Source: Corynebacterium frankenforstense DSM 45800 | GTDB lineage: Bacteria > Actinomycetota > Actinomycetes > Mycobacteriales > Mycobacteriaceae | Direction of reading: 5' to 3' | NCBI RefSeq assembly: GCF_001941485.1 | Contig: NZ_CP009247.1 | Span: 1,302,001-1,366,000 of the forward strand | Length of the DNA stretch: 64,000 bases | Shown: piece after piece, positions 8,611-17,107 of the stretch | Numbering within the stretch: the first letter of the stretch is position 1 | How the letters are laid out: every line of letters starts with the position of its first letter | Translations under genes and position numbers: made by a program | The notes under the pieces: model-generated | The model's database searches: none | Seen by the model: only the letters and a program-made list of their open reading frames with translations | What the model was told of the DNA's origin: nothing

Positions 8611-9932
8611 CTACTCGGGCACGATCGTCGTGCCCGGCGCCCCGCGCAGGTCGCCGGAGGTGATGTAGTAGGTCTCCATCGTGTTGTCGAGCATGACCTG
8701 CTGCTCGCTGACGGCGTCCGGCAGACCCGCGCCGACCTTCTTCAGCTCGCGGGCCACGTCCTCCGGCGCCCAGGAGGCGTCGATGTGGATCGGCAGGGGA
8801 GAGGTGACCCCGGCCAGCTGCGGGGTGACCTCGAGGCTCGCGACGATGATGTGGAAGTCGCCGTTGAGCGTGGTGATCTGGCCGGGGCCGGTGCGCTGCC
8901 ACACGGCGGTGGTGCCGGCCGTCTGGACCGGGAAGCGCACGTTGAGGTTGTCCAGCACGACGCGGTCGGCGTCGATGCGGATCGCCGGGCGCTCGCCCTG
9001 CAGCGTGTCCACGGTGACGTAGGAGAGCTTGACGTTGCCCAGCAGCCTCGTCGAGTCCGAGCGCACCGTGTAGGTGGTGCCCGGCAGCGGGGGCATGCCG
9101 GCGATCGGCTCCGGCGGCGCGGTGTCCAGCCCCGGGATCTCCGGGGCGGGCGCGTCGGGCGCTGGCAGGCCGGGGAGCTCGGGCGCCTCGGGAACCAGCT
9201 CCTGCAGCTCGGAGGGCACCTCGGGCGGAGCGGGCAGCCCGGGCGCCTGGGGCAGCTCGGGTCCGGGCACGGCCGGGATCTCCGGCGCCGGCACCTCCGG
9301 CAGCTCCGGCAGCTGCGCCTGCGCGGCGGGGGAGGGGGAACCGGCGACGAGTCCGAGTGCCGTCACGGCGGCGACCGCCGCCGCGCCCGCCCCGGCGCCG
9401 GCACCTGCACGGCGCTTCGACGGGCGTTCCCCGGGACTCCAGGACAGCGCCATCGCGCCGCCGACGATCGCGAGCAGCGTGCCCAGGATGAAGCCGCCGA
9501 AGTTCGAGGCCGGCAGGGCGACCACGCCGAGGATCAGCGCGGTGACGCCGGTGAGGATGCGCCCGTCGCCGCGGAACCAGGTCATCAGCCCGCAGGTGAT
9601 CAGCAGCGCACCGATGACCAGGGTGGACACCCCCGACATCGAGGAGATCTGCACCTGGATGTTGGAGACCTCGAAGGAGAGGTAGGCCGGGACCATGATG
9701 ACCACGCCGGAGAGGACCATGAGCAGCCCCGCGACGAACGGTCGCCCGCGGCGCCACGCGCCGAAGCCGCGGTTCGCCTCCTCGAGGGTCGATTCCCCGT
9801 GCCGTCGGCGGCCGTCACAGGCTCTGCGCCCTCCGGCGTGGCCTCAACGGCCTCATCAGCCACAACGGCCTCAGTCTCCGGCTTCTCCTCCCGGATCAGC
9901 CGCCCGGTCCGGGTCCGCCTAGCATCGGCCAC
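8611..9932 (-). CDS. DUF6114 membrane protein with proline-rich domain; frameshifted in this sequence
   Basis: Two reading frames must be joined to give a family-like protein. The first starts at GTG 9932 (MADARRTRTGRLIREE) and runs to about 9798; the second continues as ESTLEEANRGFGAWRRGRPF and ends at 8611. An extra C in the four-base C-run at 9795-9798 would fuse them exactly. The joined protein has four membrane helices of the DUF6114 type, then a long Pro/Glu/Leu-rich stretch (PELPEVPAPEIP-like units) and a C-terminal soluble domain. Without the join, the longest single frame begins at 9720 inside the first helix. It overlaps the DUF6230 gene by 14 bases; these families are usually adjacent. 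Function unknown. Confidence 0.72.
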
Positions 9933-10482
9933 CGTCGGCCTCCTCGATGCTGATCTTCGCGCCCGCGGCGGTCAGCTGGTCGGCGGCGATGGACGAGGCG
10001 TGGATGACCTGGTCCTTGGCCAGCAGCTTCTCGGCGGCGATGCCGCCGGAGCCGGACGGCCCGCCCAGCTGCCCGGTGTCCACACCGATCTGCGGCTTGA
10101 CCAGGGTCAGCGTGCCCTCGATCTCGGTGGCGCCGATGACCAGGTTGTCGGCCTGGGTGTTCGCGCCGTCGGTGACCATCTGGAACTTGCGGTCGCCGAT
10201 ACCGGGCACCTTCACGGGCGCGGACATGCACAGGTCGGTGATCGTCGCGTCGTCGATGCGCAGGCGCGAGACGCCCACGGCGCCGTCGGCCATCTCGTCG
10301 GAGTCGACGAAGAGGGCGAGGCCGGTGCCGTCGATGCCGCCGACCTGCTGGGTGAAGATGGTGTTGGACAGCGCCAGGTTGGCGGAGAGCCCGCCCTGCG
10401 CCATGGCGACGCCGGTTCCGGCGGTGGCCAGCAGGCCGAGGCCGAGGATGCCGGCGAAGCGCAGCTTACGGATGTGACCCAT
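9919..10482 (-). CDS. DUF6230-family exported protein
   Basis: The 187-residue protein opens with MGHIRKLRFAGILGLGLL and a hydrophobic run to about residue 27, a signal peptide or membrane anchor ending near AMAQ. The remainder is a soluble beta-rich domain with the GTGLALFVDS and VKVPGIGDRKFQMVTDG segments that I associate with DUF6230 proteins, which in streptomycetes and relatives are encoded beside DUF6114 proteins. It probably acts at the outer face of the membrane with its partner. GGGAG lies eight bases before ATG 10482. A CRP-like palindrome at 10552-10565 lies upstream. No enzymatic motif is visible. Confidence 0.75.
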   Translation of the reverse strand: MGHIRKLRFAGILGLGLLATAGTGVAMAQGGLSANLALSNTIFTQQVGGIDGTGLALFVDSDEMADGAVGVSRLRIDDATITDLCMSAPVKVPGIGDRKFQMVTDGANTQADNLVIGATEIEGTLTLVKPQIGVDTGQLGGPSGSGGIAAEKLLAKDQVIHASSIAADQLTAAGAKISIEEADGGRC

Positions 10483-10551
10483 AGGAGTTCTCCCGTCACG
10501 TCTTTCCGTCGCAAAGGCGGCGGTGTCTAGTTGGGTGCGCTAAACAATAAC

Positions 10552-10565
10552 GTGACTGCGGTCAC
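10552..10565. promoter_or_regulatory. Candidate GlxR (CRP-type) site upstream of the DUF6230 gene
   Basis: GTGA (10552-10555), six bases, TCAC (10562-10565) match the core of the GlxR consensus TGTGA-N6-TCACA but lack its outer T and A. It lies about 70 bases upstream of the DUF6230 start and beside an AT-rich stretch (TAAACAATAA) that could hold the promoter. Pattern match only. Confidence 0.4.
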
Positions 10566-10635
10566 CACGTACGACGATTCGCGCGTGTCGCGGTAAAAGG
10601 CCTGCACAGGGCGCGCAAAGAATTACGCCGCAGCC

Positions 10636-11496
10636 TCAACTCTCGGCCGCGCCCGGCCACCCCGGGTACTCCGGCGGGGTGCCGCCGAAGGCGGGGCAGA
10701 TGTCCTGGAAGGAGCACCACCCGCACAGCTTCGAGGTCTTCGGCCGGAACGTCCCGGCCTCGCCGTCCGCCACGACGCCGGCCCACAGCCGGCCGAGGTC
10801 GCGCTCGAAGTACTCCAGCTCCTGCGGGCCCGGCGTCAGATACAGCGAGTCGATGACCTTGAGGTACATCAGCCGCAGCTGGTCGGGGATGCGCCCGAAG
10901 AGGCGCCAGTAGACCAGCGCGTAGAAGCGCATCTGGAAGAACGCCTGCTCGGAGAAGCGCCGCGGGGGCTTCTTGCCGGTCTTGTAGTCGACCACGCGCA
11001 CCTCGCCGGTCGGCGCGACGTCGACTCGGTCGATGAACCCGCGCACGGGCACGCCGTTGGGCAGCACCATGTGCACGTAGCGCTCGGTGGAGTCCGCGTC
11101 GAAGCCCTGCGGGTTCTCCATCCGGAAGTACCCCTTGAGCAGCTCGCGGCACTCGACCAGGAAGCCGAGCATGTCCTCTTCGGGCACGAGCTCGTCGAGC
11201 TGCGGGTCCTTCTCGCGCATCTCCGCCCATGTCGGCTTGAGCCGCTTGACCGCCGGCGGCAGCGTGCGCTCCTCGCGCGGCCAGGAGTGCATCTGCTCGA
11301 GCACCGCGTGCACCAGGGTGCCCTTGACCTGGGCGACGGTGGAGGGCTCGTAGAGCTTGTCGATGCTGCGGAAGCGGTAGAGCAGCGGGCACTGCCGGTA
11401 GTCCCCGGCGCGCGAGGGCGACAGCGCCAGCGGGCGCGCCTTCCCGGTCGAGTGGTGGGCGGGCATTCCGGGCAGGGGTTCTTCGGTGGCAGTCAT
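10636..11496 (-). CDS. RecB-family PD-(D/E)XK exonuclease, Fe-S cluster type
   Basis: The 286-residue protein starts with SPSRAGDYRQCPLLYRF, the N-terminal helix that carries the first Cys of a Cas4/AddB-like iron-sulfur cluster; the other three Cys are near the C-terminus (LCGWCSFQDICPAF). The nuclease core shows GFIDRVDV (motif D) and VRVVDYKTGK (motif D-x-K), so the active site looks complete. Corynebacteria and mycobacteria carry this stand-alone nuclease, presumably for DNA repair or processing; there are no CRISPR genes in the window. ATG 11496 is chosen; GTG 11502, in frame two codons earlier and five bases after a TAGGCT box, is a leaderless alternative. Confidence 0.85.
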   Translation of the reverse strand: MTATEEPLPGMPAHHSTGKARPLALSPSRAGDYRQCPLLYRFRSIDKLYEPSTVAQVKGTLVHAVLEQMHSWPREERTLPPAVKRLKPTWAEMREKDPQLDELVPEEDMLGFLVECRELLKGYFRMENPQGFDADSTERYVHMVLPNGVPVRGFIDRVDVAPTGEVRVVDYKTGKKPPRRFSEQAFFQMRFYALVYWRLFGRIPDQLRLMYLKVIDSLYLTPGPQELEYFERDLGRLWAGVVADGEAGTFRPKTSKLCGWCSFQDICPAFGGTPPEYPGWPGAAES

Positions 11497-11550
11497 GATC
11501 ACCCCCAAGCCTATCGGCGCGCTGCGACGCCGGCGTGGTTGACTTGGGGC

Positions 11551-12798
11551 ATGTCCGAAGCAGCTGACTTCCTCGACTTCCTCCGCGCCACTCCGAGCTC
11601 CTTCCACGCCGCCGCCGAGGTCGCCGCCCGCCTCGAGGCCGCCGGTTTCTCCCGCCAGGACCCCGGCACGCCCTGGGACGCCACGCCGGGCGGGCACGTG
11701 CTCGTCTCCGGCGGGGCCACCGTGGCCTGGTGGGTGCCGGCCTCCGCCTCGCCGGCCTCGGCCTTCCGCGTCGTCGGCGCGCACAACGACTCGCCGGGCT
11801 TCGTGGTCAAGCCGAAGGCCGAGTTCACCGCCGCCGGCTGGCGCCAGCTGGCCGTCGAGGTCTACGGCGGGCCGATCATCCCGTCGTGGTTCGACCGCGA
11901 CCTCGAGCTCGCCGGCCGCCTGGCGCTGCGCGACGGCTCGACGGCGCTCGTGCGCACCGGCTCGATCGCGCGCATCCCGCACCTGGCCATCCACCTCTAC
12001 CGCTCCAACGACTTCGAGCCGGACCGCCAGCGCCACGTCCAGCCGGTGCTCGGCCCCGAGGGGACGGGCCGGCCGCTCAAGGAGTCGCTTGCCGACGCCG
12101 CGGGGGTCGCCGTCGGCGACATCGTCGCCGCCGACCTGATCACCGTCGACGCCCAGGGGCCCGCCGAGCTGGGCGGGATGCTCGCCGCCGGCCGCCTGGA
12201 CAACCTGACCAGCGTGTGGGCCGGCCTCGAGGCCATCACGGCCGCCTCCCGCGAGGTCCCCGAGGGCAGCGACGTCCTCGTCCTCGCGGCCTTCGACCAC
12301 GAGGAGGTCGGCTCCGCCTCGCCGACGGGTGCCGGCGGCCCGTTGCTCACCCGCGTGCTCGAGCGCACCGCGCGGGCGCTGGGCGCCGACGGGGACGCCC
12401 GTGCCGCGATGTTCGAGCGCTCCTTCTGCGTGTCCGCGGACGCCGCGCACTCGGTGCACCCGAACTACCCGGAGAAGCACGACCCGGGCCACCACCCGAT
12501 CCTCGGGCGTGGCCCCGTGACCAAGATCAACGCCAACCAGCGCTACTCCTCGACGGCCGTGACCGTGGCCCGCTGGCGCGCCGCGCTGGCCGCCGCCGGG
12601 GTGCGCGGGCAGGACTTCGTCGGCAACAACGCCGTGCCCTGCGGCTCGACCATCGGGCCGATCTCGGCGACGCGCACGGGTGTGCCGACCGTCGACGTCG
12701 GCGTGCCGCTGCTGTCCATGCACTCGGCGCGCGAGCTGTGCGACCCGGCCGACGTGGCCGGGCTCGCCGCCGCGCTGACCGCCTACTACCGCCTCTAA
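11551..12798 (+). CDS. M18-family aminopeptidase
   Basis: A 415-residue cytosolic metallopeptidase that removes N-terminal residues, with acidic ones preferred in characterised relatives. The binuclear zinc ligands are visible in order: the HNDSPG histidine (about residue 80), the Asp of GRLDNLTS, the Glu pair of FDHEEVGS, and the final His of the C-terminal PLLSMHSARE segment. Family length is 400-430. It precedes trmI and the arc operon, an order also known from C. glutamicum. The start ATG has a TTGACT six bases upstream that only partly matches the -10 pattern, so its promoter is uncertain. Confidence 0.93.
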   Translation: MSEAADFLDFLRATPSSFHAAAEVAARLEAAGFSRQDPGTPWDATPGGHVLVSGGATVAWWVPASASPASAFRVVGAHNDSPGFVVKPKAEFTAAGWRQLAVEVYGGPIIPSWFDRDLELAGRLALRDGSTALVRTGSIARIPHLAIHLYRSNDFEPDRQRHVQPVLGPEGTGRPLKESLADAAGVAVGDIVAADLITVDAQGPAELGGMLAAGRLDNLTSVWAGLEAITAASREVPEGSDVLVLAAFDHEEVGSASPTGAGGPLLTRVLERTARALGADGDARAAMFERSFCVSADAAHSVHPNYPEKHDPGHHPILGRGPVTKINANQRYSSTAVTVARWRAALAAAGVRGQDFVGNNAVPCGSTIGPISATRTGVPTVDVGVPLLSMHSARELCDPADVAGLAAALTAYYRL

Positions 12799-12809
12799 GG
12801 AGCTACCCC

Positions 12810-13646
12810 ATGGCCTACTCCGGCCCCTTCCAGCCGGGCGACCGCGTCCAGCTGACCGACCCGAAGCGTCGGCACCACACCATCGTCCTCGAGGACGGCG
12901 GGGTGTTCTTCACCCACAAGGGCGAGATCCACCACGACGACATCATCGGCCTCGACGAGGGCTCCGTGGTGCTCTCCCAGCTGGGCAGCGAGTACCTCTG
13001 CTTCCGCCACCTCTACGTCGACCACGTGCTCTCCATGCCGCGCGGCGCGGCCGTGGTCTACCCGAAGGACACCGCCCAGATCCTCGTCGAGGGCGACATC
13101 TTCCCGGGCGCCCGCGTCCTCGAGGCCGGCGCCGGCTCCGGGGCGCTGACCATCGCGCTGCTGCGCGCGGTGGGGGAGCCCGGCGAGGTGCACTCCTGGG
13201 AGATCCGTGAGGACCACCTCGGCTTCGCCCGCGAGAACGTCGCCGCCTACTTCGGCGGCGAGCCCGACAACTGGCACCCGCACCTCGGCGACCTCGGCGA
13301 CGTCACGGTCGAGGACACCGGCGGCCAGGTCGACCGCGTGATCCTCGACATGGTCGAGCCCTGGCACTTCCTGGACACCGTGCGCGACCTGCTCATCCCC
13401 GGCGGCGTGCTGATGACCTACGTGACCACCGTGCCGCAGCTGATGAACACGATGGAGGGCATCCGCGGGACGGGCAGCTTCGCCGAGCCGCGCGCCTGGG
13501 AGACCCTGCTGCGCGAGTGGCGCGTCGAGGGCAAGGCCACCCGCCCGGAGCACCGCATGAACGCGCACACCGCCTTCCTGGTCTGGGCGCGCCGCCTGGC
13601 CGACGGGGTGACCCCGCCGCACCCGCAGCGCCGCGCCCGGCGCTGA
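12810..13646 (+). CDS. trmI: tRNA (adenine-58-N1)-methyltransferase TrmI
   Basis: TrmI methylates A58 in the T-loop of tRNAs with SAM and normally acts as a tetramer. The 278 residues comprise an N-terminal small beta domain (GPFQPGDRVQLTDPKRR) and a Rossmann methyltransferase domain with motif I ARVLEAGAGSGALT at about residue 100, the acidic LDMVEPW motif, and a C-terminal HTAFLVWARR strand. The match to the Rv2118c-type enzyme is clear. AAGGAG (12798-12803) gives a strong ribosome site. The gene is 11 bases after the peptidase stop, so probably cotranscribed. Confidence 0.95.
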   Translation: MAYSGPFQPGDRVQLTDPKRRHHTIVLEDGGVFFTHKGEIHHDDIIGLDEGSVVLSQLGSEYLCFRHLYVDHVLSMPRGAAVVYPKDTAQILVEGDIFPGARVLEAGAGSGALTIALLRAVGEPGEVHSWEIREDHLGFARENVAAYFGGEPDNWHPHLGDLGDVTVEDTGGQVDRVILDMVEPWHFLDTVRDLLIPGGVLMTYVTTVPQLMNTMEGIRGTGSFAEPRAWETLLREWRVEGKATRPEHRMNAHTAFLVWARRLADGVTPPHPQRRARR

Positions 13647-13667
13647 CACGGGGCTAGGGTGGGGCCC

Positions 13668-15293
13668 ATGAATTCGCCGGAGTCCTTCGACCAGCACCGC
13701 CGCCGCGAGGCCGCCACCGCCGCCGCCAGGGAGCGCGAGCGGACCGGCGCCAACGAGCTGCAGAAGCTGCGCGACGAGACCGCGGAGCTCAACCGCACCA
13801 ACCGCTACCTCGGCGCGCGCAACGCGAAGCTCGCCGAGATGCTCAAGAGCTCGCGCGACAAGCTGGCCAACCTCTACCAGCAGATCGAGGCGATGGCCGA
13901 GCCGCCGTCGACCTACGGCATCTTCCTCGAGCGCTCGGATGACGGGCAGTCCGCCGAGATCGTCACCTCGGGCCGCCGGCTGCGCGTGCCCATGTCGCCG
14001 ATGGTCTGCCAGGCCGACCTGCGCCCGGGCATCCGCGTGCGCCTGGGCCAGAACCACCAGCTCATCGAGGCCGCGGGCTTCCTGGAGACCGGCGAGCTGG
14101 GCACCCTGGTCGAGCTGCTCGGCCGCGAGCGCGCCATCGTCGCCGACAGCACCGGCGAGCAGCGCGTCGTCGCCCTGGCCGGTCGCCTCATCGAGGCCGG
14201 CACGCGCACCCCGCGCGCCGGCGACTCGGTGCTCTTCGACCGCCGCTCCGGCTGGGCCTTCGAGGTCATCCCGAAGGCCGACGTCGCCCGGCTCTCCCTC
14301 GAGGAGGTCCCGGACGTCACCTACGCCGACATCGGCGGCCTCGACGAGCAGATCGAGCAGATCCACGACGCCGTCGAGCTGCCCTTCGCCCACCCCGAGC
14401 TCTACCGCGCCTACGACCTGCGCCCGCCGAAGGGCGTGCTGCTCTACGGCCCGCCCGGCTGCGGCAAGACGCTCATCGCCAAGGCCGTGGCCAACTCGCT
14501 GGCCCGCCGCGCCGGCGAGGACACGCAGTCCTACTTCCTCAACGTCAAGGGCCCGGAGCTGCTCAACAAGTACGTCGGCGAGACCGAGCGCCAGATCCGC
14601 GTGATCTTCGAGCGCGCCCGGGAGCTCGCCGGCGCCGGCCGCCCGGTGATCATCTTCTTCGACGAGATGGAGTCGCTCTTCCGCACCCGCGGCTCGGGCC
14701 GCAGCTCGGACGTGGAGACCACCGTCGTCCCGCAGCTGCTCGCCGAGCTCGACGGCGTCGAGGGCCTGAGCAACGTCATCGTCATCGGCGCGACCAACCG
14801 CGAGGAGCTCATCGACCCCGCGCTGCTGCGCCCCGGCCGACTCGACGTCAAGATCCGCGTCGAGCGCCCCGGACCCGAGCAGGCCCGCGACATCTTCGCC
14901 CGCTACCTGGGCGGCACCGTGCCGATGGCCGCGCCGGCCGGGGAGCTCATCGACGCCGCCGTCGAGGCCCTGTTCACCCCGCGGCCCTACGTCGAGCTCG
15001 AGTACTCCGACGGCTCGACGCGCGAGCTCTGCTACCACGACTTCGTCTCGGGCGCGATGATCGCCAACATCGTCGACCGCGCGAAGAAGCTGGCGATCAA
15101 GGACCTCATCGCCGCCGGCGGGGCGCTTGACGACGCCGCGTCGGCCGGCGTGAGTGCGCACCACCTGCAGTTGGCGGTCGCCGCCGAGGAGCACGAGAGC
15201 GAGGACCTGCCCAACACCTCGAACCCGGACGAGTGGAGCCGGATCACGGGGGAGAAGGGCCGCCGCGTCGTCGAGGTGCGCACGCTCGGCTGA
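13668..15293 (+). CDS. arc: AAA ATPase forming ring-shaped complexes (ARC/Mpa)
   Basis: The 541-residue protein has an N-terminal coiled coil (about 5-70) that binds Pup, two OB folds, and an AAA domain with Walker A GPPGCGKT (residues 261-268), Walker B IIFFDEME and sensor ATNREEL. In mycobacteria Mpa feeds pupylated proteins into the 20S proteasome through a C-terminal GQYL-type tail; this protein ends VEVRTLG instead, and no prcBA genes are present in the cluster. It is therefore probably an unfoldase acting without a proteasome, as described for corynebacterial ARC. ATG 13668 stands seven bases after TAGGGT, so the transcript is likely leaderless; GTG 13659 is an alternative. Confidence 0.95.
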   Translation: MNSPESFDQHRRREAATAAARERERTGANELQKLRDETAELNRTNRYLGARNAKLAEMLKSSRDKLANLYQQIEAMAEPPSTYGIFLERSDDGQSAEIVTSGRRLRVPMSPMVCQADLRPGIRVRLGQNHQLIEAAGFLETGELGTLVELLGRERAIVADSTGEQRVVALAGRLIEAGTRTPRAGDSVLFDRRSGWAFEVIPKADVARLSLEEVPDVTYADIGGLDEQIEQIHDAVELPFAHPELYRAYDLRPPKGVLLYGPPGCGKTLIAKAVANSLARRAGEDTQSYFLNVKGPELLNKYVGETERQIRVIFERARELAGAGRPVIIFFDEMESLFRTRGSGRSSDVETTVVPQLLAELDGVEGLSNVIVIGATNREELIDPALLRPGRLDVKIRVERPGPEQARDIFARYLGGTVPMAAPAGELIDAAVEALFTPRPYVELEYSDGSTRELCYHDFVSGAMIANIVDRAKKLAIKDLIAAGGALDDAASAGVSAHHLQLAVAAEEHESEDLPNTSNPDEWSRITGEKGRRVVEVRTLG

Positions 15294-15308
15294 ACTAGGA
15301 TCGGGCCC

Positions 15309-16835
15309 ATGTCACGTTTCCTGGGCACCGAGACCGAGTACGGCATCGCCACCCCGAGCCGGCCTGAGCTCTCGCCGATCGTCACCTCCACCCACGTCGT
15401 CGTCGCCTACGCGGCGGTGGAGACCGGCGCGCGCTTCCGCTGGGACTTCCAGGACGAGTCGCCGCTGCGCGACGCCCGCGGCTTCGACCTGCGCCGCTAC
15501 CGCACCGTGCCGGTGGTCAACTCCGACGCGCTCGGCGTGGCCAACGTCGTCCTCGACAACGGCGCGCGCTACTACGTCGACCACGCGCACCCCGAGTACT
15601 CCGCCCCGGAGTGCCGCTCGGCGTTCCAGGCGATGGTCTACGACGCCGCCGGCGACGTCATCCTCAACCGGGCCGCCGCCGACATCGCGGAGCTGGCCCG
15701 CCAGGACGTCTCCGTGCTCAAGAACCACGAGCCGTGCCCGCCGGTGAAGATCTACAAGAACAACGTCGACGGCAAGGGCGCGTCCTACGGCTCCCACGAG
15801 AACTACCAGTACTCCCGCGACACCGACTTCGGGGTGCTGGCCGCGAGCCTCATCCCGTTCTTCGTCACCCGCCAGGTCGTCGTCGGCGCCGGGCGCATGG
15901 GTCGCGGCGAGAAGGGCGAGGAGGACGGCTTCCAGATCTCCCAGCGCGCCGACTACTTCTGCCAGCCGATCTCGCTGGAGACCACGCTCAACCGCGGCAT
16001 CATCAACACCCGCGACGAGCCGCACGCCGACCCCGACTCCTACGGGCGCCTGCACGTCATCATCGGCGACGCGAACATGTCCCAGACCGCCAACCTGCTC
16101 AAGCTCGGCATGACCGCCCTGGTCATCGACGCCGTGGAGGCCGGGGTCGACTTCTCCGACCTCAAGCTCGCCGACCCCGTCGCCGAGCTCAAGGCCGTCT
16201 CGCACGACCTGACGCTGACCCACCGGCTGACCCTGGCCGACGGCCGCGAGCTGACGGCCCTCGAGATCCTCGCCGCCTACCGGGACCGCGTCACGGCCGG
16301 CGACGCCGAGGACGAGCGCGTGCTCGCCGCCTGGGACGAGGTCTGCGGACTGCTCGCCCGGGACCCGCTGGCGGCGGCCGGCATCCTCGACTGGCCGACG
16401 AAGTGGCAGCTGATCTCCTCCTACATGGAGCGCGGCGTGCCCGTCGACGACGCGAAGCTGAAGCTGATCGACCTGCAGTACACCGACATCGACCCGGCCA
16501 GGAGCCTCTACCACGCGCTCGTGCGCGCCGGCCGGATGCGCACGCTCGTCTCGCCCGAGGAGATCGAGCGCGCCGCGGACACCCCGCCGGCCGACTCGCG
16601 CGCCTGGCTGCGCGGCACCGTCGTCTCCCGCTTCGCCGAGGACGTCGCCGCCGCCAGCTGGCAGTCCCTGGCCCTGCGCGTGCCCGGGGGACTTGCCCGC
16701 GTCGGCATCCCCGCCACCGACGGGGCGACCGAGGCCGAGCTCGGCGCGGCCGTCGGAGCGGCGTCCGACGCGGAGGCGCTCGTGGCCGCGCTCGAGGCCG
16801 CGGGCCTGCCCGTCGAGCGAGTCGCCGATCAGTGA
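15309..16835 (+). CDS. dop: Pup deamidase/depupylase Dop
   Basis: Dop converts the C-terminal Gln of Pup to Glu so that it can be ligated, and removes Pup from tagged proteins. The 508-residue length and the start MSRFLGTETEYGIATP (the ETEY segment builds the ATP/Mg site of this glutamine-synthetase-like fold) identify it; the longer insertion after the first strand separates it from PafA. Conserved segments NGARYYVDHAHPEYSAPE and HENYQYSR are visible. TAGGAT (15296-15301) ends seven bases before the ATG. It lies between arc and pup. Pup here ends in Gln, so Dop's deamidase activity is required. Confidence 0.96.
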   Translation: MSRFLGTETEYGIATPSRPELSPIVTSTHVVVAYAAVETGARFRWDFQDESPLRDARGFDLRRYRTVPVVNSDALGVANVVLDNGARYYVDHAHPEYSAPECRSAFQAMVYDAAGDVILNRAAADIAELARQDVSVLKNHEPCPPVKIYKNNVDGKGASYGSHENYQYSRDTDFGVLAASLIPFFVTRQVVVGAGRMGRGEKGEEDGFQISQRADYFCQPISLETTLNRGIINTRDEPHADPDSYGRLHVIIGDANMSQTANLLKLGMTALVIDAVEAGVDFSDLKLADPVAELKAVSHDLTLTHRLTLADGRELTALEILAAYRDRVTAGDAEDERVLAAWDEVCGLLARDPLAAAGILDWPTKWQLISSYMERGVPVDDAKLKLIDLQYTDIDPARSLYHALVRAGRMRTLVSPEEIERAADTPPADSRAWLRGTVVSRFAEDVAAASWQSLALRVPGGLARVGIPATDGATEAELGAAVGAASDAEALVAALEAAGLPVERVADQ

Positions 16836-16908
16836 GGTTCGTGAGGGCACCCTCAACCCGCCGTCGCTACAGTGGACGGCAGTCAGAACCAGAGTCTGGA
16901 GGTCACAC

Positions 16909-17103
16909 GTGACACAGAAGAACACCCAGATCCAGCCGGGCGGCGGCCGGGACGACTCCGAGGAGTCCGGCCTCGATTCCGCCGCGGGCCAGGTGCAGGT
17001 CAACACCCAGGGCACCGACGATCTCCTCGACGAGATCGACGGCCTGCTCGAGACCAACGCCGAGGAGTTCGTCAACGCCTACGTCCAGAAGGGCGGGCAG
17101 TAG
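16909..17103 (+). CDS. pup: Prokaryotic ubiquitin-like protein Pup
   Basis: A 64-residue, largely disordered, acidic protein ending YVQKGGQ. The C-terminal Gln must be deamidated by Dop before PafA can attach it to lysines of target proteins. The middle segment DDLLDEIDGLLETNAEEFVNAY is the helix that binds the ATPase coiled coil. The start is GTG 16909, supported by GGAGG at 16898-16902 six bases upstream; the longer open frame from 16693 overlaps dop and is not used. pafA follows after four bases. In mycobacteria prcB and prcA sit between pup and pafA; here they are missing. Confidence 0.95.
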   Translation: MTQKNTQIQPGGGRDDSEESGLDSAAGQVQVNTQGTDDLLDEIDGLLETNAEEFVNAYVQKGGQ

Positions 17104-17107
17104 GCCG

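Noticed and set aside
8608..8640. Terminator between fhs and the DUF6114 gene
   Set aside because: The convergent stops are only three bases apart; a GC-rich partial inverted repeat (GGGCACGATCGTCGTGCCCGG) exists but lies within the DUF6114 coding end, so it was not listed as a terminator.
16693..16908. Longer pup frame starting at 16693
   Set aside because: It overlaps dop in another frame; GTG 16909 with GGAGG gives the standard 64-residue Pup.
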